A DNA stretch of 64,000 bases from Pseudomonas sp. JAI120. GTDB taxonomy: Bacteria; Pseudomonadota; Gammaproteobacteria; Pseudomonadales; Pseudomonadaceae. Position numbers and translations under genes: made by a program. Positions 50,329 through 58,187 of this stretch are shown one piece after another (the stretch's first letter is position 1; every line of letters starts with the position of its first letter). The notes under the pieces were generated by a model. That model was not told the origin of the DNA. It saw nothing but the letters and a program-made list of their open reading frames with translations, and searched no databases. The stretch is taken from the NCBI RefSeq assembly GCF_014207255.1, contig NZ_JACHCZ010000002.1, positions 186,001 to 250,000 of the forward strand, in the 5' to 3' direction.

Positions 50329-50576
50329 CGGTCTTTCTTTTGCTCTACCTGTGCGCAGACGCCACACGAACGAACTGCCAGGTATTGCTAGCTCAGCATT
50401 GGAATGGACCGGACGCATACGAGCAGTGCATTGGCACCATTCCTGGGCTCACCAAAGCACTGACAGCCCCCAACCGGAAACGGCACCGCTTCGTGTGTGA
50501 GATCCAGTCTGACGGCGCACAACCTGCTGAACAGAAATTACCGCCGTCGCGTGCTCATCAATCGTTTCGGATGTAA
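50325..50576 (+). CDS. Small hypothetical protein (83 aa)
   Basis: Starts MTVFLLLYLCADATRTNC with a short hydrophobic N-terminus that could be a weak signal or anchor, followed by QHWNGPDAYEQCIGTIPGL. Cysteines at 10, 18, 35 and 58. ATGA with the previous gene. Unknown family. Confidence 0.55.
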   Translation: MTVFLLLYLCADATRTNCQVLLAQHWNGPDAYEQCIGTIPGLTKALTAPNRKRHRFVCEIQSDGAQPAEQKLPPSRAHQSFRM

Positions 50577-50593
50577 CAGGAAGAGGTGCATCA

Positions 50594-51583
50594 ATGACTA
50601 CGCACAACATCATCAGCCTCAGCGGCGGCAAAGACAGCACGGCGACGCTGTTGGTCGCAATTGCCTTAGAGGCACCCAACCTGCAGGCCGTCTTCGCGGA
50701 CACCGGCAACGAGCACCAACAGACCCACGAGTACCTGGATTACCTGGAACAAGCTACACGCACGAAAATAACCCGCGTGCGTGCTGATTTCACCCAGCGT
50801 ATTGAAGGCAAGCGCCGATTCATCGAATCGAAATGGCGGGCGCAAGGCATAGCAGAGGAGGTAGTGCTGGCAGCGTTGGACGTGCTGCAGCCAACCGGCA
50901 ACCCGTTCCTAGACCTGTGCATCTGGAAAGGCCGGTTCCCTAGCCGCAAAGCCCAGTTCTGCACCATAGAGCTGAAACGCGACCCTATGTTTGAACAAGT
51001 AGTTATGCCTTTGATGGGTGCCGGCGACATGATCCTGAGCTGGCAAGGTGTACGCGCTGAAGAATCGCTTAACAGGCGATATTTGCCCGAGTGTGACGAA
51101 GTGGGCGGCGGCCTATTTAACTACCGGCCGATCTTAAAGTGGGATATTCCAGCAGTGTTCGAGGCTCACCGCTACATGGGTATCAAACCGAATCCGCTTT
51201 ATTCCCAGGGCATGGGGCGCGTCGGCTGCATGCCCTGCATCAACTGCCGCAAGGATGAATTACGCGAAATTGCCCTCCGGTTCCCTGACGTGATTGACCG
51301 GATCGATCGCTGGGAGCGAACTGTCCAGCAGGCCAGCAAACGCGGCGCCGCCACGTTCTTTGCAGGGTCAAACGCCAAGCATCCAAAGGGCTCTATTGCC
51401 AACATGAGTGCGATCGAAGTGATGGAGATCGCTAGCATTCGCCAGGCCGTCGAGTGGTCCAAGACCGCTCGAGGAGGTATCCAGTACGACCTGATGATTG
51501 CAACAGATGCGCAGGCCTGCTCCAGCGCATACGGACTCTGTGACACAGATCCTGAACTCGTGAAAACACCGGAGGCAGCATGA
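50594..51583 (+). CDS. PAPS reductase-like PP-loop ATPase
   Basis: Protein of 329 aa with the PP-loop SGGKDST (residues 9-15), VFADTGNEHQQTHEYLDYL, and the late cysteine cluster GCMPCINCRK. This is the phosphoadenosine phosphosulphate reductase fold used in sulphate reduction and in DndC/tRNA thiolation-like proteins. In prophages such genes are frequent but unexplained. ATP-dependent sulphur transfer or nucleotide modification are both possible. Its stop is coupled to the excisionase. Confidence 0.82.
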   Translation: MTTHNIISLSGGKDSTATLLVAIALEAPNLQAVFADTGNEHQQTHEYLDYLEQATRTKITRVRADFTQRIEGKRRFIESKWRAQGIAEEVVLAALDVLQPTGNPFLDLCIWKGRFPSRKAQFCTIELKRDPMFEQVVMPLMGAGDMILSWQGVRAEESLNRRYLPECDEVGGGLFNYRPILKWDIPAVFEAHRYMGIKPNPLYSQGMGRVGCMPCINCRKDELREIALRFPDVIDRIDRWERTVQQASKRGAATFFAGSNAKHPKGSIANMSAIEVMEIASIRQAVEWSKTARGGIQYDLMIATDAQACSSAYGLCDTDPELVKTPEAA

Positions 51584-51795
51584 GCGCAGCAGAAAAACTC
51601 GACTTCAACATCACCCCCGGCGCATGGTTTCGCCAGGATCTGCTGTACCCGGTCTTCGGCCTAAGCACCGAAGCGGTTCGCAAATACCGCTCCCGAGGTC
51701 TGTGGCTTGAGGGCAAGCACTGGCGTTACGACCCAGCTAACGTGATCGTCTACAACCGCGCGGCCATTGAGCGTTGGATGGAAGGGAAGCCATGA
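51580..51795 (+). CDS. Excisionase
   Basis: DNA-bending protein of 71 aa (LLYPVFGLSTEAVRKYRSRGLWLEGKHWRYDPANVIVYNRAAIERWM), a winged-helix Xis of the DUF1233 kind. Overlaps the integrase by ATGA. It would bias the integrase to excision. Confidence 0.85.
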   Translation: MSAAEKLDFNITPGAWFRQDLLYPVFGLSTEAVRKYRSRGLWLEGKHWRYDPANVIVYNRAAIERWMEGKP

Positions 51796-53009
51796 TCAAC
51801 AAGATGCCAACTGGCGTGGAGATGAACGGCAAGCAACTCCGCATCTGGTTCATCTTCAACGGTCAACGGTGCCGGGAACCACTGGAAGGGATCTCGAAGG
51901 TAAACAAGGCCGCGATCGCCTACGCCGACAACAAGCGACGTACCATTCTCGCGGAAATCAAAGAGGGCCGCTTCGACTATGCGGCCCACTTTCCCAAATC
52001 GCCAAGAGCTGCCATGTTCACCGGGACTGGCGGTCCTTCGCTCAAGCGTACCGTAAAGGAAGGTATTGACCGCTGGCTGGAGGTTCAACGCGCGCTCAAA
52101 GCTTCGAGCACCGTCATCAACTACGTCAGTAAAGCTGTGCACGTCGAGAACAAATTCGGCAAGCGTCGAATCGTCGACATCAGTAAGAGCGACATCGAGT
52201 TGTTTCAAGCACAGTTACTCAAGCAAGGCTTGGCCCCGAAGACAGTGAATGACATTTTTACCGTCATCCGAGGTATCTGGGCCGATGCATTCGGCGATGG
52301 CATCCTGAAAGCTAACCCGCTCGACAGGATCAGCAACGTCGGATCGGACGTCGACCTGGAGCATGCCGACCCTTTTAGTCGTACCGAGATCAAGCTGATC
52401 GCCGAAGCAGATCCTGACCGCCGAACTGACACCAGGATGATTGAGTTCAACTGCTGGGCCGGATTGTCCCTTTCCGAGCTCATCGGACTCGCCGTTGAAG
52501 ACGTAGATCTTGAAGCCGGCCTGGTACACGTCCGCCGCGCACTGGTGGTAGGAGAATTCAAAGTCCCCAAAGAGCGCTCCAGGGTTCGAGCCATCGAACT
52601 CATAGACCCAGCCCTCGTACTAATGAAAGAGATAGTTGCCGCCGCAAAGGAAGCTGTAGCCGAAGAGATCACCGTTATCCAACGCGACAACATCACGTCC
52701 AAGAAGATGAAAGTCAGGTTCCTTTTCCGCAGTTCGACCAGCGGTTTACTCTGGAACGGCAAGACATTAAGCAACTGGTTCACTGCCCATCTGAAAAAAG
52801 CAGAGGTCCGCCACCGAGGCGCCAACCAATGCCGCCACACGTTTGCCAGTCAAATGCTGTCGAGTTACGTTCCGGTCGAATGGGTGGCCAGGCAACTGGG
52901 GCACGCCGATACAACCATGGTGCGAAAGCATTACGGGAGATGGATACCGAAGGACACCAAGAGCATGGCGGGTATCGTGTCAAAAATGTTGGGGTTTAGG
53001 CCGGACTAG
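51792..53009 (+). CDS. Tyrosine integrase (DUF3596 type)
   Basis: Site-specific recombinase of 405 aa next to the attachment site in tRNA-Ser. It has an N-terminal arm-binding DUF3596 region (about 1-60), a core-binding region (about 85-185) and a catalytic domain ending RHTFASQMLSS...LGHADTTMVRKHYGRW with the nucleophile Tyr. At the usual Arg-I position the sequence is CWAGLSLSELIGL, so a Ser stands where Arg is normal; many relatives may share this. I chose ATG 51792, coupled to the excisionase. Confidence 0.93.
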   Translation: MINKMPTGVEMNGKQLRIWFIFNGQRCREPLEGISKVNKAAIAYADNKRRTILAEIKEGRFDYAAHFPKSPRAAMFTGTGGPSLKRTVKEGIDRWLEVQRALKASSTVINYVSKAVHVENKFGKRRIVDISKSDIELFQAQLLKQGLAPKTVNDIFTVIRGIWADAFGDGILKANPLDRISNVGSDVDLEHADPFSRTEIKLIAEADPDRRTDTRMIEFNCWAGLSLSELIGLAVEDVDLEAGLVHVRRALVVGEFKVPKERSRVRAIELIDPALVLMKEIVAAAKEAVAEEITVIQRDNITSKKMKVRFLFRSSTSGLLWNGKTLSNWFTAHLKKAEVRHRGANQCRHTFASQMLSSYVPVEWVARQLGHADTTMVRKHYGRWIPKDTKSMAGIVSKMLGFRPD

Positions 53010-53032
53010 AGCGGTATACAGGGAAAGGTTTT

Positions 53033-53051
53033 TGCCCTAAAAATGCCCTAA
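53033..53051. repeat. Right-arm copy of the integrase arm repeat
   Basis: TGCCCTAAAAATGCCCTAA, identical and in the same direction as 10057-10075: two TGCCCTAA units three bases apart. It lies 67 bases from the attR core. Probable arm-type site. Confidence 0.65.
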
Positions 53052-53068
53052 ATGGTATGAAGAAAACG

Positions 53069-53104
53069 AAAAAGCCCCTGTAATCTCTAACGATTACAGG
53101 GGCT
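53069..53104 (-). terminator. Phage-borne terminator for tRNA-Ser
   Basis: A 13-base-pair perfect stem (arms 53073-53085 and 53092-53104, loop TCTAAC) with A5 on the plus strand, so T5 after the stem for the leftward tRNA. It replaces the host hairpin now at 9892-9930 and shares the opening CGAAAAAGCCCC with it. Confidence 0.82.
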
Positions 53105-53117
53105 TAGTCTTATTCAA

Positions 53118-53146
53118 TAATGGCGGAGAGATAGGGATTCGAACCC
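53118..53146. repeat. attR core
   Basis: 29 bases identical to 9935-9963, forming the 3' end and T arm of the intact tRNA-Ser. Phage lies left, chromosome right. Confidence 0.92.
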
Positions 53147-53210
53147 TAGGTACCGGTGAAGGTACAACGGATTTCGAATCCGTCCCATTCGGCCACTCTG
53201 GCATCTCTCC
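53121..53210 (-). tRNA. tRNA-Ser (anticodon CGA)
   Basis: A 90-base class II tRNA with encoded CCA. The acceptor pairs GGAGAGA with TCTCTCC, the anticodon stem ACGGA/TCCGT encloses loop TTCGAAA with anticodon CGA, a long variable arm (GTACCTTCACCGGTAC) follows, and the T arm is TAGGG-TTCGAAT-CCCTA. It reads UCG codons. Its 3' end is the phage attachment site and is kept intact. Confidence 0.96.
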
Positions 53211-53293
53211 AACGGCGCGCATCATAACAGCCTGTTTCGTGGAAGCAAAGCGCAGAAGCGATTTTTTTCCGTGCTATCAGATGCTTGCGTCGA

Positions 53294-54007
53294 TTAAAGC
53301 GGTACGCCGAGACGCTTGGCGACTTCTTCGTAGGCTTCGATCACATCACCGAGGCCTTGGCGGAAGCGGTCCTTGTCCATCTTCTTCTTGGTGTCCTTGT
53401 CCCACAGGCGGCAGCCGTCCGGGCTGAATTCGTCGCCCAGGACGATGGAGCCGTCGTGGAACACGCCGAATTCCAACTTGAAGTCCACCAGCAGCAGGCC
53501 TGCGTCGTCGAACAGCTTGCTCAGCACGTCGTTGACCTTGAGGGACAACTCCTTCATGCGTGCCAGTTGCTCAGCGGTGCCCCAGCCGAATGCCACGACG
53601 TGGGATTCGTTGATGAACGGGTCGCCCTTGGCGTCGTCCTTCAGGAACAGCTCGAACGTGTAAGGGTTGAGCTTGAGGCCCTCTTCGACGCCCAGGCGCT
53701 TGACCAGGCTGCCGGCTGCGTAGTTACGCACGACGCATTCCACCGGGATCATGTCCAGCTTCTTCACCAGGCACTCGTTGTCGCCCAGCAGTTTGTCGAA
53801 TTGGGTCGGAATGCCGGCCGCTTCGAGTTTCTGCATGATGAAGGCGTTGAACTTGTTGTTCACCATGCCCTTGCGATCAAGTTGTTCGATGCGCTTGCCG
53901 TCGAACGCCGAGGTGTCGTTGCGAAACAGCAGGATCAGGCGGTTGGCGTCGTCGGTCTTGTAAACCGACTTGGCTTTGCCGCGGTAGAGTTCTTCACGTT
54001 TTTCCAT
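53294..54007 (-). CDS. purC: SAICAR synthetase
   Basis: Phosphoribosylaminoimidazole-succinocarboxamide synthase, step 8 of purine synthesis: joins CAIR and aspartate using ATP. The 237 residues start [18 protein letters not shown] and contain [35 protein letters not shown] and [31 protein letters not shown], all family marks. Normal length. It follows the MBL gene by about 28 bases on the same strand. Confidence 0.97.
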   Translation of the reverse strand: MEKREELYRGKAKSVYKTDDANRLILLFRNDTSAFDGKRIEQLDRKGMVNNKFNAFIMQKLEAAGIPTQFDKLLGDNECLVKKLDMIPVECVVRNYAAGSLVKRLGVEEGLKLNPYTFELFLKDDAKGDPFINESHVVAFGWGTAEQLARMKELSLKVNDVLSKLFDDAGLLLVDFKLEFGVFHDGSIVLGDEFSPDGCRLWDKDTKKKMDKDRFRQGLGDVIEAYEEVAKRLGVPL

Positions 54008-54034
54008 GATGGGCTCCGCTTTGAGTGAGGTGGG

Positions 54035-54793
54035 CTAGGCGATATGTCGCCAGTCGAGCCCTGAATCTTGATCGGCCAGTTGCAGCCAGTCCGGGTCGCA
54101 CCCGAGGGTGTCGACAAAACATTGCCGGGCAAGCGTCGGCAGGTTGTTCTTGCTGCTCAAGTGGGCCAGGACCAGGTGTTGCAGGTCTTGCCAACCCAAC
54201 TCATACACCAGGTACGCCGCCTGATGGTTGTTCAAATGTCCCAATTCGCCGCCGACCCGTTGCTTGAGAAAGTACGGATAGTGACCGCGAGCCAGCAGGT
54301 CTCGGCAGTGGTTGGACTCGATCATCAAGGCATCGAGGTTCCGGTAGCCGTCCAGCACCTTGGCGCAGTAGGAGCCCAGGTCGGTGAGCACGCCGAAACG
54401 CCGCTCTCCGTCACTGAATACATACTGCGTCGGTTCCTGGGCATCGTGCGCCACGGCAATCACATCGATGCTCAGGGCACCGATTTGCAGCTGCTCGCCA
54501 CCAGCCAGGAAACCTGCGGGTTCTATGGGTTTGCGCATCCCGCGCAATGTGCCGCGACTGAGGTACACCGGAAGATTGTAGCGCCGAGACAGCAAACCCA
54601 CGCCATGCACGTGGTCGGCATGTTCGTGGGTCACCAGAATCGCGCTCAGCTGCGAGGGGTGAACCCCCAGGCGCAGCAGGCGCCGCTCGGTTTCCTTTAA
54701 CGAGAAACCACAATCCACCAGCACGTACGTGTCGTCATGGGCGACCAGCGTGCCGTTCCCTTGGCTACCGCTGCCGAGAACGGCAAAACGCAT
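54035..54793 (-). CDS. MBL-fold metal-dependent hydrolase
   Basis: Beta-lactamase-fold hydrolase of 252 aa. THEHADHVHGVG (55-66) is the HxHxDH zinc motif, with further ligands in VIAVAHDAQEPTQY, MIESNHCRD and HLSSKNN. Homologues (YycJ/ExoaseVII-like group) are phosphodiesterases acting on nucleic acid. Lies between bamC and purC. Confidence 0.9.
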   Translation of the reverse strand: MRFAVLGSGSQGNGTLVAHDDTYVLVDCGFSLKETERRLLRLGVHPSQLSAILVTHEHADHVHGVGLLSRRYNLPVYLSRGTLRGMRKPIEPAGFLAGGEQLQIGALSIDVIAVAHDAQEPTQYVFSDGERRFGVLTDLGSYCAKVLDGYRNLDALMIESNHCRDLLARGHYPYFLKQRVGGELGHLNNHQAAYLVYELGWQDLQHLVLAHLSSKNNLPTLARQCFVDTLGCDPDWLQLADQDSGLDWRHIA

Positions 54794-54797
54794 CGGA

Positions 54798-55913
54798 TCA
54801 GCCCAGGTTGTCCTGAATCACGCCCAACACTTTGCGCGCTGTTTCAGCCGGCGCCACGGTGTTGATGTTCTTCTCGACGGTGACTTGCACAGTCTCGCCA
54901 ACCTTGCTCAAACGCACCTGATAACGCTCGGCGCGGGTCTCGATTTCTTCCTTGGTCGGCTTGCTGCCGAACAGTTTGCCGAAGAAACCAGGCTCTTCGT
55001 CTTTGCGCTCGGCCTTTTCAGCCACGTTGATGTAGTACAGGCCCAGGCTGCGGTTGATGTCTTCAACACGCCAAGGGCCTTGCTCCAACGCGCGACCGAC
55101 GCTGGCCCAGGCACGATCCAGGTCTTCACCCAGGTTCAGCACCACGTTGCCGCTGCCGTCTTCGGTGAGACTGACGCGGCTCGGGGTGTCGTAATCACGG
55201 GCGGCGAGCAGGGATACGGAACCGCCCTTCTCGGAGATACGGCTCATGCTGGCCAGCATCTCGTCGACCAATGCCGAATCGACACCAGTGTTGACCGAGC
55301 GGTTGGTGAAGTCGACGTTGGCAGTGCTGCCGGCAGGACGCTCGGCGCTGACCACATAGACTTCACTGGTGTTGCGCTGCACGCCTGGCTCGATGCGCAC
55401 ACGCACACGGGCTTCGCTGTCGGCGGCGACACCACCGGCCTGCAGGCGCTTGGCCATAGTGGCGGACAGTTCGCTGCCCTGCTGCCATGCCGTGGTGAAT
55501 TCACCGGTCTGCGGGCGCTGCTCGTCGATGCGGAAACCGTTGTCCTGGAAGAACTGCACCGCTACCGGCCAGACTTCGGCAGGTGGGCGCTGCGCCACGA
55601 TCCAACGCGAATCACCGCTCTTCTGCAGGCTGTAGTCGCTGGCATCCGCCACGGCCGAGATCGGCTGTGGACGCGGCACGACGTATTCACCCTTGGTGGT
55701 GTCGTCGGCAACGTTGCGTGGAATCGGCAACAACGGGTCAAGACGCTTGGCGACGTTGACGTCCGGCGGCAGTTGCATCGGTTTGGTTGCTTGTGCTTCC
55801 AGGTAATCGCTGCCGCGGTCACGGAAGTAGCCTTCCGGGCCCCAGATCCAACCGCAGCCACTGGTGCTGGAGATAATCAAGGCAAGTGCGGAAAGTCCGG
55901 CCAATCGCTTCAT
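54798..55913 (-). CDS. bamC: Outer-membrane assembly lipoprotein BamC
   Basis: Component of the Bam complex that inserts outer-membrane proteins; 371 aa. The signal ends in the lipobox STSGC (Cys20). GPEGYFRDRGSDYLEA is the unstructured N-terminal BamD-binding region, followed by two helix-grip domains. ATG 55913 is 17 bases downstream of the dapA stop. The dapA-bamC order is common in gammaproteobacteria. Confidence 0.95.
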   Translation of the reverse strand: MKRLAGLSALALIISSTSGCGWIWGPEGYFRDRGSDYLEAQATKPMQLPPDVNVAKRLDPLLPIPRNVADDTTKGEYVVPRPQPISAVADASDYSLQKSGDSRWIVAQRPPAEVWPVAVQFFQDNGFRIDEQRPQTGEFTTAWQQGSELSATMAKRLQAGGVAADSEARVRVRIEPGVQRNTSEVYVVSAERPAGSTANVDFTNRSVNTGVDSALVDEMLASMSRISEKGGSVSLLAARDYDTPSRVSLTEDGSGNVVLNLGEDLDRAWASVGRALEQGPWRVEDINRSLGLYYINVAEKAERKDEEPGFFGKLFGSKPTKEEIETRAERYQVRLSKVGETVQVTVEKNINTVAPAETARKVLGVIQDNLG

Positions 55914-55930
55914 GCGTAGTGCTTCCTCAA

Positions 55931-56809
55931 TTAAACCAGGACGCCGGACTGGCGCAGGGCCTGTCGCAGCGGTTCGTGACAGGCTTCGCTGAGGCGGGTG
56001 AGCGGCAGACGGATACCGTCCGGCATCAGGCCCATCTCGAACAGCGCCCACTTCACGGGAATAGGGTTGGATTCGATAAACAGTGTCTTGTTGAGCGGCA
56101 TCAGCTTCTCGTGGATCGCACGGGCCTTAACGGCGTCGCCGGCAATGGCGGCGGCACACATGTCGCTCATGGCGCGCGGGGCCACGTTGGCGGTCACGGA
56201 GATATTGCCCTTGCCGCCCAGCAGGATCAGCTCGACAGCCGTGGCGTCGTCACCGGAATACAGCAGGAAGTCGCTGCTCACACCAGCCAGGATGTCCTTG
56301 GCGCGCTGCAGGTCGCCGGTGGCTTCCTTGATACCGATGATGTTCGGTACGGTGGACAGGCGGATCACGGTCTCGGCCTTCATGTCGCACGCGGTACGAC
56401 CCGGCACGTTATAGAGGATCTGCGGGATGTCGACGGCTTCGGCAATGGTGCGAAAGTGCTGGTACAGGCCTTCCTGGGTCGGCTTGTTGTAGTACGGGGT
56501 CACCAGCAGGCACGCGTCAGCGCCAGCTTTCTTGGCGTTTTTGGTCAGCTCGATGGCTTCGCGCGTCGAGTTGGCGCCCGTGCCGGCGATCACGGCAATA
56601 CGCCCCGCGACACGCTTGACCACGAATTCGATCACCTTGATGTGCTCTTCCACATCAAGGGTGGCCGATTCACCTGTGGTGCCGACCGCCACGATGGCGT
56701 TGGTGCCTTCTTGCAGGTGGAAGTCCACCAGTTTGCCCAGGCTGTCCCAGTCGAGATGACCTTGTGCATCCATGGGTGTGACCAGTGCCACCATACTGCC
56801 CGCAATCAT
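55931..56809 (-). CDS. dapA: 4-hydroxy-tetrahydrodipicolinate synthase
   Basis: First enzyme of the lysine/diaminopimelate branch: condenses pyruvate with aspartate semialdehyde. The 292 residues show GSMVALVTPM, GTTGESATL, YNVPGRTACDM with the catalytic Tyr, and IIGIKEATGD with the Schiff-base Lys. ATG 56809 fits the family N-terminus; the frame further upstream is not part of it. Confidence 0.97.
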   Translation of the reverse strand: MIAGSMVALVTPMDAQGHLDWDSLGKLVDFHLQEGTNAIVAVGTTGESATLDVEEHIKVIEFVVKRVAGRIAVIAGTGANSTREAIELTKNAKKAGADACLLVTPYYNKPTQEGLYQHFRTIAEAVDIPQILYNVPGRTACDMKAETVIRLSTVPNIIGIKEATGDLQRAKDILAGVSSDFLLYSGDDATAVELILLGGKGNISVTANVAPRAMSDMCAAAIAGDAVKARAIHEKLMPLNKTLFIESNPIPVKWALFEMGLMPDGIRLPLTRLSEACHEPLRQALRQSGVLV

Positions 56810-57082
56810 GCAACCGCTCCTGCCGGAAAAAGAGAGCCGTAATGGTACTGGCGCCAAGATGCTTGTACAAGCGAAGTACCGCCTGAGGATGCGTTCTGGC
56901 GCAACTAAACGACGGGCAATGCCATCATTGAGCCAAAGCACGGGTTGAGGCGGGGCAAAATCAGGCGGATCACGCAATGAAAACGCCACCTCCTATCCCT
57001 TGGCGACGCTTTTCGCTACCCTTCATGCTTTGATCGATACAGCCCTCACAGTATCGACCGCTCATCGTTTTAGGAAGGCTGC
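56810..57082. promoter_or_regulatory. Divergent promoter region dapA / gcvR
   Basis: 273 bases between two divergent genes, with no gene and no riboswitch fold that I can recognise. AGGAAGG at 57071-57077 is the ribosome site of gcvR. Promoters for both genes must lie here. Confidence 0.5.
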
Positions 57083-57643
57083 ATGTCCACCCCCACAGTT
57101 CGCGAACAATTCCTTGTTATCAGTGCCCTCGGCGCCAACCCCATGGAGCTGACCAACGTCCTGTGCCGCGCCAGCCATGAAAACCGCTGTGCCGTGGTGA
57201 CCTCCCGCCTGACCCGCCATGGCGAGTGCAGTGCGCTGGTCCTGCAGATTTCCGGTACCTGGGATGCCCTGGCGCGCCTGGAGACCGGCCTGCCGGGCCT
57301 GGCCAAGAAGCACGACTTCACCGTTAACGTGGTGCGCAGCGCCGCGCTGGAAAATCGCCCGCAGGCGCTTCCTTATGTGGCGTATGTCAGCTCGGCCTAC
57401 CGTTCGGACATCGTCAATGAGCTGTGCCAGTTCTTCATCGACCATAACGTCGAGCTGGAGAACCTGACCTGCGACACCTACCAGGCACCGCAAACCGGCG
57501 GCACCATGCTCAACGCCACCTTCACCGTGACCTTGCCGGCAGGCGTGCAGATCAGTTGGCTGCGCGACCAGTTCCTGGATTTCGCCGATGCCCTGAACCT
57601 CGACGCGTTGATCGAACCGTGGCGCCCACAGAACCCAATGTAA
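57083..57643 (+). CDS. gcvR: Glycine cleavage system repressor-like ACT protein
   Basis: Protein of 186 aa with two ACT domains (about 9-85 and 95-180; FLVISALGANPMELTNVLCRAS, VAYVSSAYRSDIVNELCQFF). GcvR family proteins bind glycine and control GcvA in enterics. Followed by the peroxiredoxin after ten bases, the standard Pseudomonas order. Confidence 0.93.
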   Translation: MSTPTVREQFLVISALGANPMELTNVLCRASHENRCAVVTSRLTRHGECSALVLQISGTWDALARLETGLPGLAKKHDFTVNVVRSAALENRPQALPYVAYVSSAYRSDIVNELCQFFIDHNVELENLTCDTYQAPQTGGTMLNATFTVTLPAGVQISWLRDQFLDFADALNLDALIEPWRPQNPM

Positions 57644-57653
57644 GGAAGTAACC

Positions 57654-58127
57654 ATGGCGGTAGTCATCGATAAACCGGTCGCCGATTTCGAAGCACAGGC
57701 CACCAGTGGCCAGACCTTCAGCCTTGCCGCCCTCAAGGGCAAGCAAGTGGTGATCTACTTCTACCCGAAGGACAGCACCCCGGGCTGTACCACCGAAGGC
57801 CAGGGTTTCCGTGACCAGTACGCAGCATTCAAGGCCGCCAACACCGAAGTGTTTGGCGTGTCGCGCGACAGCGTGAAGTCCCATGAGAACTTCAAGGGCA
57901 AGCAGGAATTCCCGTTTGAGCTGATCAGCGACAAGGATGAAGCGGTCTGCCAGTTGTTCGATGTCATCAAGCTGAAGAAACTGTACGGCAAGGAATACCT
58001 GGGCGTGGATCGCAGCACCTTCCTGATCGACAAGGACGGTGTGCTGCGCCAGGAATGGCGCGGCGTGAAAGTACCAGGCCATGTAGATGCCGTTCTGGCC
58101 GCAGCCCAGGCATTGAGCAAGGCCTGA
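57654..58127 (+). CDS. bcp: Thioredoxin-dependent peroxiredoxin (BCP/PrxQ)
   Basis: Peroxidase of 157 aa that reduces hydroperoxides. FYPKDSTPGCTTEGQGFRD has the peroxidatic Cys45. The resolving Cys five residues later in many PrxQ proteins is absent, so this is a 1-Cys or atypical member. Clear GGAAG before ATG. Cotranscribed with gcvR. Confidence 0.93.
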   Translation: MAVVIDKPVADFEAQATSGQTFSLAALKGKQVVIYFYPKDSTPGCTTEGQGFRDQYAAFKAANTEVFGVSRDSVKSHENFKGKQEFPFELISDKDEAVCQLFDVIKLKKLYGKEYLGVDRSTFLIDKDGVLRQEWRGVKVPGHVDAVLAAAQALSKA

Positions 58128-58144
58128 TCTGTAGCGCGAACCAC

Positions 58145-58173
58145 TGTGGTGAGGGACACACTCCCTCACCACA
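58145..58173. terminator. Bidirectional hairpin between peroxiredoxin and permease
   Basis: Perfect 11-base-pair stem TGTGGTGAGGG / CCCTCACCACA with loop ACACACT, between two convergent genes. No T run, so strength is uncertain. This sequence type recurs as an intergenic repeat in P. fluorescens genomes. Confidence 0.5.
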
Positions 58174-58187
58174 ATTCTCTCCTGCCG

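Noticed and set aside
56810..57082. Lysine or glycine riboswitch before dapA or gcvR
   Set aside because: No conserved core of either riboswitch could be found in the 273 bases.
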